From contig NC_133773.1 in assembly GCF_003597395.2 (NCBI RefSeq), positions 76,866,286 through 76,930,285 on the forward strand: DNA of 64,000 nucleotides. The letters run 5' to 3'. Shown here piece after piece: positions 14,150-24,625 of this stretch (position 1 is the first letter of the stretch; each line of letters opens with the position of its first letter). Source of the stretch: Chelonoidis abingdonii (lineage: Eukaryota > Chordata > Testudines > Testudinidae). The translations under genes were made by a program, and so were the position numbers. The notes under the pieces were generated by a model. It was given only the letters and a program-made list of their open reading frames with translations. It ran no database searches and was not told the origin of the DNA.

Positions 14150-14960
14150 AGGAGCCACCCAGCCAGCATTTCCCCAACTCCTCAGAGAGGGCTCAGCAGC
14201 CGCCTAGGTACATGAATACCCAACAACCCAAAGCAGCTTTGCCACACACACACAAACACACCCTCTGCCTTGGCGTTTTGAGCTCTCCCCGCGCCTGCAA
14301 CAACTTTTGAGACAACAACCTACTACAGCCCAGCTAAGCTGCTTGCTCACGAGTGAGCTGTAAGGAGCCCGAAGGGAGCGACCTGCTTTGCCCAGAAACA
14401 AACCCGCTGCCAGCCCCGCCGGTGCCGCTCGCGGAGATTTCCTGGGGCGAGTGGTGCAGGGGAGCCGCGAGCAGTGTCCCTCCCCTCCCGCCGCTCCACA
14501 AAGTTTCTGCGCAAAGTCAAACTCGGTGCAGCGCGCCCAGGGCAGCGGAGCGCAGCCCCCGGCCATGCACCAGCCGCTGAGCGCCTGGGCTCGCCCGGGG
14601 AGGAGATCGCGGGGGTCCCACAGTGACTCACCCATTACTCTTTCCTCTACTCCTTCGCACCAGCCCTGCGGCCGCTCCTCCCGGCCTCTTTAGCACCAGC
14701 GGCAGCTTCCACTGACCCCCTCCGCCTGTCCCAGGCAGCTTCCCCCGCCCCGGGCGCCGGCGAGCCAGGGGCGGGCCCAGAAACCCCTCCCCCTCTCCAC
14801 CTGCCTTGTTCAGTCGCTCCCTGCAGCCCCCAAACTGTTCCCAGAGCGTGCGGGGGGCCGGCTGAAGGGGCAGGGAGCACAAGCGAGGGGCCGGGGTCTA
14901 AGCAACCCAGAAGGAAGCGCTGAGCCTCCTGACTTTGGCATAGTGTTTATCTGCCCCCCC
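14150..14960. promoter_or_regulatory. CpG island, possible promoter of an unseen gene
   Basis: This stretch is strongly GC-rich with many CpG dinucleotides (for example around 14400-14600 and 14740-14860). It contains several G/C boxes including GGGGCGGGCC near 14770, against an AT-rich background. Overlapping frames are open on both strands simply because stop codons are rare in GC-rich DNA. None shows a domain. A CpG island of this size in a vertebrate commonly marks a promoter, but neither the direction nor the gene can be told from the window. Confidence 0.6.
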
Positions 14961-15602
14961 TGTGCTCCGCAGCCCCTCTCTGCTGGTGGATTGGGAGGGG
15001 GGAGCAGATTGTGAGGGTCTCATGCAGCCTTTTCCTTCTAATCAACTGCAAATTCATTGGCCCCCACTAATTTGCACTAGTCACCCCTCTGGCGCTGGAA
15101 CTAAGTGTAGCATAAACAATAAATAGTCATCTTCCCAGGACAGAGTTACCATCCTCATACTCTCTTCCCCATTTCTTGTAGATACCAATGTACCTCTCCC
15201 TCACACTCAGGAGTTCTCAGCCTGAGTGCCACAACCACCCTGTCCTTCCCTTTTGCCAAGTGGGAGGTTGGTTCCCGCTAGATAGGGAGGGATCCTGGGA
15301 TGATGCAGATATAGAAAAGGGTGTCACACCATGGAAAAGGTAGCTAACCCCTGCTCATGCTGATACATTGTCATTATTGTAAAGTGACTGGGTAAATATG
15401 TAGCATTTAATTCTTGTGCCAATAGTGGTTTTGTTTCCCTCAGCCTGGACCTCTGCCCTACTTTTCAGGGCCTAATTCTGCTCCCAGTGAAATCAAAACA
15501 AGTTTTGTCATTTATGCCAGGAAATGAGCTAAAAAATTTCTGTTTTATCAAGCTGCGACATGTTTGGGGATAGAAGGGAGGTGAGCAGGTTCATTGTGAA
15601 AA
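14961..15602. other. Unannotated sequence
   Basis: No gene or repeat that I can name. Around 15470-15490, CCTAATTCTGCTCCCAGTGA resembles fragments common in turtle repeats, but no boundary is visible. Confidence 0.4.
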
Positions 15603-16010
15603 CAATGAGGAGTCCTTGTGGCACCTTAGAGACTAACAAATTTATGTGGGCATAAGCTTTCGTGGGTTATAACCCACTTCATCAGATCCATGGAGTAGAA
15701 AATACAGTAGGCAGGTATAAATACACAGAACATGAAAAGATGGGAGTTGCCTTACAGAGTGGGGGGGTCAATGCTAATCTGCCCCATTTCCAGCAGTTGA
15801 CAAGAAGGGGTAAATATCAACTCAGGGAAAATTACTTTTTGTAGTGCAAACAAGGCCAATTCAATCATGGTAGATGTGGCCCATTCTAACAGTGGACAAG
15901 AAGGTGTGAGTACCAACAGAGGGAAAATTCTCCTACCTCTTGTTTCAGAATGAAGAAATGTTCTGGATTGTGTAGGAAGGATTATGCTAATAGTATTTAA
16001 ACCATGATCT
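15603..16010 (-). mobile_element. Penelope-like element 3' tail
   Basis: On the minus strand this reads into ...CACGAAAGCTTATGCCCAC, then GTTAGTCTCTAAGGTGCCAC, then AAGGACTCCTCATTG. I recognise this as the abundant 3' portion of reptilian Penelope-like elements (PLEs). The upstream minus-strand part (15700-16010) is the noncoding region linked to it, with a repeated motif: CCAGCAGTTGACAAGAAGG near 15789 and a related AACAGTGGACAAGAAGG near 15887. No reverse transcriptase or endonuclease frame remains here. The family name is from memory. A second PLE fragment with coding sequence lies at the window's right edge. Confidence 0.7.
15646..15685 (-). ncRNA. Hammerhead-ribozyme-like motif in PLE tail
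   Basis: On the minus strand the order is CUGAUGA (15685-15679), an extra A (15678), the 16-bp perfect palindrome GTGGGTTATAACCCAC (15677-15662), then GAAA (15661-15658). AGC-UUAU-GCC follows. This is the hammerhead layout: CUGANGA, stem II, GAAA, and a tiny stem III AGC/GC(U). PLEs are known to carry hammerhead ribozymes with very short stem III. Two deviations are visible. There is an unpaired A before stem II, and the position expected to be U before the cleavage site is C (GCC in place of GCU), which should break the A15.1-U16.1 pair. Stem I is not convincing. I infer a degenerate, probably inactive copy. Confidence 0.5.
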
Positions 16011-17232
16011 GAGAAAATTAAGCTTATCCACATATACATCTTGGGCTGAACTCTTCCCTTACCCGTATATATATATATATGTGTATCCCATTGGCATTTC
16101 CTTCCAGGGACACTAATTTGGAACTTTTATTATAGATCATTATGAATTAAATCAATGAAGTTGTGCAAGATAAATGAGGACAGAATTTGACCTAAAGATA
16201 CTAGTTGTATTAACTTTGACAATAAACTCATGCTGGTCCATGCACATAGTTATTGAAAATGATAGAAAATGATTGAAAATGTTTATGATCCAATTACCAC
16301 TACAGGCCTGATTCTCCACTCCCTTATGTAATCATTGAAAGCTATGCAAATTGAGCACACAATTTTGTAAAATGCTACCATATCAGAATGGTAAATGACT
16401 GCACAGGGGGCAAGATGGTGGAAAATCTGACTCTTCAAGTGTCTGTTCATGTGATCTGTTTATTTATTACTTAAAATAAGTGCTAAGATATTTGGAAAAG
16501 CTGCAAGAGACTCATGTCATCATTTTCTAGCACCTTGTGTAGTTATTGGCACTGCTACCTCATTTTGACCCATACAATTAGCCAGTTTTCAGGGTCCTAT
16601 TGGTCATTTTGGTTAGGAAAATAAACTGATGTTGGAGTTCCGTATTTTTTTAGTGTAATGCTATTAATTTATTGTAAATGTGAAGTCCTGTTTCTCTGAA
16701 CACTGCAGAATCAAAAAAGAGGAGAGATTTTCTTTGTTAACAGTTTCAAGAACCTTTCCAACCTGCATTTGCTCCCAAAATTCTCTCTCATCTTTTTATC
16801 AGAGTCATATGACCAATGGGCTGTGTCTTTGGCTTCCTGGTACTTCTTCCACTTGCACAGATGTACCCAGCTCCAACAGTCAATGTCCCAGCATTTGCTA
16901 TACCAGTCTGTAAGGAAAACCGTTGGGCGACATGGTCCTGATTCTACTCAAGCCTTGCCAGGTGCCTGTATTTTGGCGGGTGATGTTATTCTTTCTGATA
17001 GCAAAAAGTTCTCTATCCTGAAAGAAAAGTGGCTGTTACACATCCTAGCTTCTGTGAGATTTAAAGTAACCCATAACAACATGTGTGCATATGATTTTGC
17101 ATTCATTTTCTACTGAGTAAGTAACTACACAATGTGCAGGGCAATGATTAACTGAGCCTATAGTTTCAACTTTAACCATGATAAATATAGGAGAATGGAT
17201 GGCTCATGGGATTGGTAATCTAACATAGAGCC
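16011..17232. other. AT-rich unannotated sequence with a TA microsatellite
   Basis: A short (TA)n tract lies at about 16067-16081. Frames at 16680-16913 and 16769-17116 plus overlap in different frames and show no domain, so I do not call them genes. Confidence 0.45.
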
Positions 17233-18800
17233 TTTCATAGAATCATAGAAATGTAGGGTTGGAAGGGATCTCAAGAGGTCATTGTGTCCATCCACCTGTG
17301 CCAAGGCAGGATTAAATATACCTAGACCATCCCTGACAAGTGTTTAACCTGTTCTTAAAAATCTCCAGTGATGGGGATTCCACCACCTCCTTAGGTAACC
17401 TATTCCAATGTCTAACTATCTTTCTAGTTATAAAGTTTTTCCTAATATCTAACTTAACTGTCCCTTGCTGCTCACTGAGCCACTTACATTTTATCTGACC
17501 CTTAGTAGACATGGAGAACAACTGATCACTGTCCTCCTTATAATAATCTTTTATATATTTGAAAAATGTTATCATGGCTCACTTTGGCCTTCTTTTCTTT
17601 AGATTAAACATGCTTAATTCTTTAAACTTTTCTTCACAGGTCATGTTTTCTAACCCTCTTATTTTTTGTAGCTCCCCTCTGAGCAATCGCCGATTTGTTC
17701 ACATCTTTCTTGAAGTATGGCACCCAAAACTGGACACAGTATTCCAGCTGAAGCCTCATGAATGCCAAATACCAATTACCATATTTTTCCTATGACACTC
17801 CTGTTAATGCATCTCAGAATGATTCTTGCCTTTTTTGCAACAGCATCACACTACATTGACTCATATTCAATTTGTGATCCATTATAACTTCCAGATCCTT
17901 TTTTGCAGTACTGCTGCCTAGCCAGTTATTCCCCATTTTGAGTCTGTGCGTTTGATTTTTTTTTCTTCTTAAGTGCAATACTCTGTACTTATCTTTACTG
18001 AATTTCATCCTATTGATTTCAGACCAGTTCTCCATTTTGAATTCTAATCGTATTCTCCAATGTGCTCCCAACCTCTCCCAGTTTTATAATTTTATAAGCA
18101 TACTCTCCACTCCATCATCCAAGTCGTTAATGAAAATACTAAATAGTACTGGACCCAGGACAGATCCTTTCAGAACCCCACTAGATGCATCCTCCTGCAG
18201 TTTGACAGTGAACTATTGATAACTTCTCACCTAATTGGACTTTATGATAATTTCCTCTAGACCACCTTTCCCTAGTTTGCTTATAAGACTGTAATGTGAG
18301 GCTGTGTCAAATGTATTATTAAAATGAAGATAAAGATAAATCACATCTACTGCTTTCTCCATTTGCTAAGCCAATAACCCTTTCAAAAAAAGGAAATTGG
18401 GTTCACTGGGGGTGATTTGTTCCTGACAAAACCATGCTGGCTATTATTGATCATCCTATTATCCTTTAAGTGCTTACAAAATGATTGTTTAATAATTTCT
18501 TTCAGTATCTTTCCAGGTGTCGAAGTTAAGCTGACTGATCTATAATTCCCCAGGTCCTTATTGTTTTAAAGATAGGTATTATGTTTGCCCTTCTTCTGTC
18601 CTCTGGGACATCATCCATCCTCGATGTGTTCTCAAAGATCATCACAAATAGATCTTAGAGTGCTTGAGCAAGTTCCAAGTATCCTAGGGTGAACTTCATC
18701 AGGCCTTGACAATATGTGTACATCTAATTTATCGAAATATTTTTAATCTGTTTTTTACCTATTTCACCTCCAATATTCACTGGTTTATATATAGTTCAAG
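17233..18800 (-). mobile_element. Antisense CR1 LINE, 5'-truncated
   Basis: The left edge, TTTCATAGAATCATAGAAAT then GGTTGGAAGGGATCTCAAG, is the reverse complement of the CR1 terminus. Continuing rightwards the minus strand encodes the C-terminal part of CR1 ORF2. The longest surviving frames are 17312-17575 (with KNFITRKIVRHWNRLPKEVV, the usual CR1 end block) and 17814-18071 (EINRMKFSKDKYRVLHL..., the segment after the RT active site). The element extends to about 18800, where recognisable sequence stops. Stops and frameshifts show that it is dead. Confidence 0.85.
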
Positions 18801-20464
18801 CCAGTAGTGAGTAAATTTGCTTTCTTAGCCCACAATTCTGCAAGCTGTTTCATGGGAGTGGATTCCTATGCCCTTGCAGAGGCCTTTGACCTCAGTGAGG
18901 CTAAACACAAGAATAAATCTGTCTCTGTGAAGCAGCTTGCAGGCTCCAAGTTCTTAGGGACATGGGCCATGTCTCTGCAACACCAAGTTGCAAATGCTGG
19001 TTGGAGCCTCTGGGAGCTACTGTAATATAAGTATTTAATAACGGTAATAAAATTGTTAGCATCTGATAGCTGTTCATTGACCTTTGTAAAATAAGTTGGT
19101 GGTCTCAATGTGTTTTTTAGGTGACACATGACAAGATCACAAAACATACTGTCATGAAATCTCCCCTTTTTTTTGGCAGACTCAGCAGAGAGACAAAGAA
19201 CTAATAGGCCACGAAGACTGATCCCTAAAAGTGGTCTCTCTAATTTAGACACATTGGAAGTGCAGAATGGGGGCATTTGTACTTCCTGAACCTCTTCTAG
19301 AGATAACTATAACTCTCCTTTTCTCTTCCACCATTACTTCTCACTTACCCAAAAGAACAAATAAAAATCATGCCGTTTTTGAGTGGAAGAAAGTCCCCTA
19401 ACTTCTCCCTATAAAACTGTCTCTCTGCTCGTTAGATACAGATAGTTACAGGACCAACTGGGAAACAATTTTTAGTAAATTCTCAGGCCAGTTGTAACAG
19501 CAACCAGTTGCCTCTGAATTTGTCCAAAAATAGTCTGATAATGGAATGATTATTTGACTTTTCTTTAATAAAGTCATTTTCTTGGAGTCACATCTGAGAT
19601 TGAGAATTTATACATTTTTATTAGTTTATATGTAATGTTTATGTAAATCTCCCATGAATTCTATACAAAACCACTTCCTAGTTTACAAAAGGAGTAAGTC
19701 AAATGTTGATACAGCATGCAACTTTTTGATGAAAATTAATGTTACCACCTACCTTCTTAGCCACTGTTTACTGTTTTTCTTATGATGAACCATTAATAGG
19801 ATGCAAATTTCCCTTTCCCTCCCATGTGATACAATATACTCTATGCAATTTTCAAGAAAATGAGCCATGCTTCTATACCATAGGCAGTCAATAACATCTC
19901 AGAGAAGTGCAGAATCTATCCATGGCACAAGGATTTTGAGGGTGTTTTTATCTTTATACAGTTTTTTTTATTTGTGTTTTTAATAATGATCTCTGTTTCT
20001 AGTTTAGCATCCCTGGAGAGTGGGCTGACAGGCTATTTATGCCCTTTTAAAAACTTTTCTTTATAAGCAACACTACCCTTGGATAGCACAACTGAAGCCA
20101 GACTTATTTACACTACTATATTTAAACACAACAGAGAAAAAATTATATGTGAGAAACACAGAAAACATTCTCAGATAAGAAAATTGTACCTTAATACTAA
20201 CTAGGTAAAGTTTGTCCTTAGTACTTCAAAACTCATATGCTTATGTCTCTGGCAAACTGAACTTTCCGATAAATTACTCAGCTCTCATTCTTCTAAACAA
20301 GTTGCTTTACTTCATTGGGACTCTGCAAGAACCAAAAGATACAAAGATCACCAATTCATATATTTAGAGTTCATCGTCAGTAACAAAGATAAAATCCCAG
20401 GCAACTTCAAAACAAAACCCAGTAATCCCTGACTGCAGGCAAACTCTAACTAAGATTTGTCTTA
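18801..20464. other. AT-rich unannotated sequence
   Basis: No domain, RNA gene or clear repeat seen. The frame 18866-19276 minus is long (136 codons) but has no recognisable motif. Confidence 0.4.
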
Positions 20465-20582
20465 GGGTGACCAGATGTCCCAATTTTATAGGAACAGTCC
20501 CAATTTTTGGGTCTTTTTCTTATATAGGCTCCTATTACCCCCCACCCCGTCCTGATTTTTCACACTTGCTGTCTGGTCACCC
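20465..20582 (+). mobile_element. TA-target MITE, copy 1
   Basis: The terminal inverted repeats are GGGTGACCAGATG at the left and TCTGGTCACCC at the right, flanked by TA on both sides (20463-20464 and 20583-20584). The inner sequence is a T-rich 118-bp module. Related copies lie at 36137-36241 and 41754-41902. A TA duplication suggests a Tc1/mariner-type mobiliser, which is an inference. Confidence 0.8.
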
Positions 20583-20584
20583 TA

Positions 20585-21298
20585 ATTTGTCTCCAGCCTA
20601 CCTCCCCATTCTAGAACTTACTCACTCAAAATATATAAGGAAGCATCCTGGTGAGCTACCATGGTGACTCCCTACGTCATTTCTATAGGTTGTTAGGGTA
20701 AAGACAAGCTTTATCACACTAGCCCTCTGAATTGACATCACCTAGACTTTCCAGTCTTTTACAACTTTGAAAATATCCTAAACAGGGGGGAAATAATATT
20801 AATGAAAATATAACGTGTTCTCTGAAAAAAAAAATGAAATTTCTGCACAAAATGCTGTTTTATACAATGCAGAAAAATATCCTTTTTAAATTTCATTTTT
20901 ATGCAGTTATTAAACTGTTGGTTCATTATCCTTTCAGAATCCCAGGAATTAAAAAATCTTCAATTTAATTTCTTGGTTTATTAAGTACTTCAATATTCTG
21001 GATTGGACAACATCTCACTCAACAGTGAGAGTTTTAAATGGAATTGTTGAACTTTCAAATCTGATGTTTTGCTTCCTACACAAGTTAAGAGACACGTTAG
21101 ACAATAATTTCCTCATAAATAAAATATTGTTAATCTTTTGGCACCTTCTTCTTCCATTCTGGATCACCAGATGGTTTATTTCCTTTCATTACACTGCTCT
21201 ACAGCCAAAATGCTTCTGAAATAAATGTAGTCAAACTTTACTAATTCTGGGTCACTGAGAATGAAAATGATGCTTAAAATTGTTGATTGGCTCTAGTC
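20585..21298. other. AT-rich sequence upstream of the transposase-like frame
   Basis: No clear terminal repeat for the downstream element is visible. The part from about 21170 to 21300 is probably the element's own 5' region, because the in-frame sequence continues without an obvious junction up to a TAG at 21299-21301. Confidence 0.35.
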
Positions 21299-21304
21299 TA
21301 GCTG

Positions 21305-22405
21305 TTGGGCTCCAGACTACAGCAGTGGAATCTCCTGGCAGGTGATGTTAGGGTTTCCATGTTCCGTGACCGTCAAAAGGATCTTGTCCCATTCTTCTTC
21401 ATGGAAGGTGATCTTGTAGCCTGCAACAACATCGATGGTGTGATGGCAGCCCTCAACATCGTTCACGATCCAGATGAGTGGAGACTGTTCATTGATTCAT
21501 CGAAGACGAGTCTTAAAGCTGTTTTGCTGCATAATGGCAATGTTTTGCCATCAATTCCAGTTGGTCATGCAGTCCATATGAAGGAAACCTATGACAACAT
21601 GAAACAACTTTTGAGGTGCATAAACTATGACCAACATCAGTGGCAGCTTTGTGGCGATTTGAAGGTTGTTGCTCTCTTGCTTGGTCTGCAGACTGGATAC
21701 ACAAAGTACTGCTGTTTTCTCTGCGAATGGGATAGTCGTGCAAGAGATTCCCACTACATCAAGAAAGATTGGCCACTCCGACAGTCATTGGAGCCTGGGA
21801 GGAAAAGTGTTCAGCATCCACCACTTGTTGAATCAAGGAAGATTTTGTTACCACCCTTACACATCAAGCTGGGTCTGATGAAGAACTTTGTCATGGCCAT
21901 TGACAAAACACAAGCAGCTTTCAAGTACCTCCGTGGAAAATTTCCAAGGTTAAGTGAAGCTAAGATAAAGGAAGGTGTCTTTGTTGGTCCTCAGATTCGT
22001 GAACTTCTTCAAGATGATGCATTTGACCATGCACTGCGTGGCAAGGAAAAGACGGCATGGAAAGCCTTCCAGTTAGTGGCAATAAATTTTCTCGGAAACA
22101 ACAAGGCAGACAACTACAGGTTGTTGGTGGAAAACCTCCTCAAGGCATACAAAAGCCTTGGTTGCAACATGTCACTAAAGATACATTTTTTGCACTCTCA
22201 TCTAGATTTTTTTCCACCGAACTGCGGAGCAGTGAGCGACGAGCACGGCGAGCGATTTCACCAGGACATTGCAACAATGGAGAAACGCTATCAGGGCAAA
22301 TGGAGCCCATCAATGCTTGCAGACTATTGCTGGACAGTGACAAGATATGCTCCATTTAATGAATACAAGAGACAAGCCAAGAAGCGCCGAGTAGACACTG
22401 AATAG
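21305..22405 (+). CDS. Intact transposase-like protein of a DNA transposon (family unnamed)
   Basis: This is the only long uninterrupted frame in the window: about 366 codons from a stop at 21299-21301 to TAG at 22403-22405. The first in-frame ATG is at 21359 (residue 19). Earlier residues (SRLQQWNLL) look like family sequence, so the true start may be in an upstream exon. Visible features are LFIDSSKTSL (D64), QLCGDLK (D118), a CCFLCEW Cys cluster (136-140), LPPLHIKLGLMKNF (182-195), GPQIRELL (228-235), and near the end SDEHGERFHQDI (311-322). D64, D118 and E313 or E316 could form an RNase H-fold DDE triad, which is inference. I recall near-identical proteins as multicopy unnamed genes in arthropods and cnidarians, which suggests a horizontally spread transposon. 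A domesticated gene is the alternative. Confidence 0.7.
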   Translation: MGSRLQQWNLLAGDVRVSMFRDRQKDLVPFFFMEGDLVACNNIDGVMAALNIVHDPDEWRLFIDSSKTSLKAVLLHNGNVLPSIPVGHAVHMKETYDNMKQLLRCINYDQHQWQLCGDLKVVALLLGLQTGYTKYCCFLCEWDSRARDSHYIKKDWPLRQSLEPGRKSVQHPPLVESRKILLPPLHIKLGLMKNFVMAIDKTQAAFKYLRGKFPRLSEAKIKEGVFVGPQIRELLQDDAFDHALRGKEKTAWKAFQLVAINFLGNNKADNYRLLVENLLKAYKSLGCNMSLKIHFLHSHLDFFPPNCGAVSDEHGERFHQDIATMEKRYQGKWSPSMLADYCWTVTRYAPFNEYKRQAKKRRVDTE

Positions 22406-22447
22406 GACTAAACTATGTACATAATAGTTTTTTGCCTTTTGTTTCAT

Positions 22448-22453
22448 AATAAA
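22448..22453 (+). promoter_or_regulatory. Poly(A) signal after the transposase-like frame
   Basis: AATAAA lies 43 bp beyond the stop codon of the 366-codon frame, in T-rich DNA. Its placement fits use as the 3' end signal of that gene. AATAAA is common in AT-rich sequence, so this is only suggestive. Confidence 0.4.
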
Positions 22454-23639
22454 TTTTATTTATATAACCCTTTTGCTGATTTTTAAAGTGTTACATAAAC
22501 AGGACAGGTGAAATATTATCATGTAAAGCAACCATAAACACATGAAAAGACCTAGGTTTACAATTTATGATTAAAACTCTACTATCTACACAATATACAT
22601 AGACATAAAATGTAAAAACTTAAATATCTTAGAAACAGTAGCCAATCAGTTGTTTTAATTGTCATATTTGAATTCAGCACATCAAAATATATAATAAATA
22701 CCACATTTTATCTCTGGAGCAGACGACTTCTCAAAAATTGTAGACCAGTGTTATCCTAGCAAAAGCAACTGCTGCATTTCTTGTTAGTCTTTGATAACCT
22801 TGTCTCATAATGTACCGTTTAGTCTTCTCAAATACTCACTGTCAGTGTGAACTCACACATTAATTACCTTCCTATTTAATTAATGTGAAAAGTTTGTTCT
22901 ACAATAAAATCCTGTTTTGTTTTGTTTTGTGTTTCTGACTACTCCTCCAAGATCTCTAGTTTAACTGCAGCTTTTGGCTCATATGGGGATACAGGTCTCA
23001 TAATGGATCCATAGGCTCAAAAAGTCAGTAGTTCTATTATTAATCACAGGAAAGGAAGACTATTTTTCTGAAATAATTTCATGTGTTCAGTTTATTCTCT
23101 TGTATTTTGATTCCATCTTATATCTGAAAACTAATAAATCTTCCATGATTCTTACAGTGCAAGACTGAACACTTTCTAAAACACATGCACATTAAAATGA
23201 AAAGCTTAACCTTTGTGCTGCGAACCCAGTAGCTTTTTCAAATTGTAAATCCAGACAGAAAAGGAGCATGAAGCCTTGCATGGTTGATTTTTAGGTTGAT
23301 ATCCAACACAGATGAAGGTGGTCTTCCAGCTACCTGTCTGCTGTATCCTTTCCAGTTTCTGAAAAAATACTTGTTTGTGTTTCCTTGGTCCATGTGGTTA
23401 AACATTCGAGTTTTTTAAAATCAGGTTTGTTTGTTAAACAATATTGATGTCAATGGCAAAACTCCTGTTGGGCACCAGTATTTCATCCATAGCCCCTGAT
23501 TCAGCAAGTATGTAATCACTGATGGGATTTACACATCTTCTTAAATGGAATTGGGATTAAAGGGGAAAGCTCCTTGTGTGAGATTAGGCTGCTGGTGTGC
23601 TGAAACCACTGCGTATCAAGATAATTGTCCCATTATTCT
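22454..23639. other. AT-rich sequence without recognised genes
   Basis: The first 200-250 bp probably belong to the 3' flank of the transposon carrying the intact frame, but I could not find its inverted terminal repeat. A (TTTTG)n-like stretch lies near 22914-22930. Nothing else recognised. Confidence 0.4.
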
Positions 23640-23654
23640 CCCATCCATTCGTGG

Positions 23655-24185
23655 CCCTTGGTTGTATAGTTAGATTGTAAGCTCCTTGGTGAAGGAAAGA
23701 CTTGACACCAATTTGCAGGACTCCGAGGAGGCAAAAGCTACTTTTCTGAGTTCACCTGCTTCTTTTATTATCTAATATTACACATGTGCAATTGCACAGC
23801 ACAAATCAAGTTTTCTTACAAAAATCTTCCATCACGAGCATAAACAGAAAAGCAAATTGCAAAAACAGCCTCAGCTGTAAACACAGCAGTTCTGTGAGAA
23901 ACAGCAGAGAAAGGAGACTACAAAACACTGCCAGCTGCAAACAGGGCCGTCTGTGTGAAAGCAAGGGGGGAGGATGGAGGAAGGCCAAGTTCCTGAGATA
24001 AGCAGGCCGGGTGTGCCCAGCTTGCAAGCAAGAACAAAATGCCCCAATTAAAGGAGCACCCAGGCCTGTGGGCCCGGGGTCATTCCTACACCTTGGGCCA
24101 GGCATTGTCTCTTTTTTCTGTGTTTGTACAGCACCTAGCACACTGGATCACAATCCACTAAGGTAATGCCAATTAATAAGTGTCC
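23655..24185 (+). mobile_element. LINE 3' tail (L3/PSLINE-like) split by an LTR
   Basis: TAGATTGTAAGCTCCTTGG at 23671-23689 and, beyond the inserted LTR, CCAGGCATTGTCTC then GTGTTTGTACAGCACCTAGC near 24098-24140 are the two halves of a tail also seen intact at about 51000-51125. Removing 23690-24096 rejoins the halves without a gap. This shows that the LINE tail is older than the LTR. Confidence 0.75.
23690..24090 (-). mobile_element. LTR, apparently solo, with 6-bp target duplication
   Basis: A 401-bp segment begins TG (TGAAGGAAAG) and ends CA (CATTCCTACA). It is flanked by CCTTGG at 23684-23689 and again at 24091-24096, a perfect 6-bp target-site duplication. On the minus strand it begins TGTAGGAATG and carries AATAAAAGAAGC about 75 bp before its end, the expected poly(A) signal position, so the LTR points to the minus strand. 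No internal retroviral sequence adjoins it, which fits recombination of a provirus to a single LTR. A 6-bp duplication is common among ERVs. I cannot name the family. Confidence 0.8.
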
Positions 24186-24526
24186 TTTCCCTTTTCTGCA
24201 TTCACACAGGGCTAAGGACAAAGTCTTACTCTAAATACAACTGTCAGCAAAACGGAGTGGAGAAATACACATGGGCCCAGACCTTCAACAGTATTTAGAT
24301 GCCTGATCCCCTGTCATGGGGCCAGTGTACGTACAGACACACACACACCCCTCTGGGGGTGAAGTACAGGCATGACGCCCTGTGCTTAAGTCAATGTGGG
24401 CATGATCCGCTGCAGGGCTGCATAGTCCAATGGCTCAAGTTGGCAGAATTCCTCTTATCTTCAGAGAAGCATGACCCAATGGCCAGCATCAATAGGACTC
24501 CCATTGTCTGCAAGGAAGCGTGGTAG
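24186..24526. other. Unannotated sequence with a short CA tract
   Basis: A short (AC)n tract occurs near 24337-24350. No gene seen. Confidence 0.4.
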
Positions 24527-24625
24527 AGTCATAGCATATTGGAGTTGGAAGAGACCTCAGGAGGTCATCTAGTCCAATCTCCTGCTCAAAGCAGGACCAA
24601 ACACCAACTAAATCATCTGCCAATG
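24527..24625 (-). mobile_element. CR1 LINE 3' end fragment
   Basis: AGTCATAGCATATTGGAG followed by AGACCTCAGGAGGTCATC and AGTCCAATCTCCTGCTCAA is the reverse complement of a CR1 terminus, close to the copy at 8045. Only the tail is present. Confidence 0.8.

Noticed and set aside
14204..14882. Several overlapping frames on both strands, up to 143 codons
   Set aside because: They lie in a CpG island where stop codons are rare, overlap in different frames and show no domain.
18866..19276. 136-codon minus frame as a host gene
   Set aside because: No domain, no splice context and no supporting neighbour. Plausible by chance.
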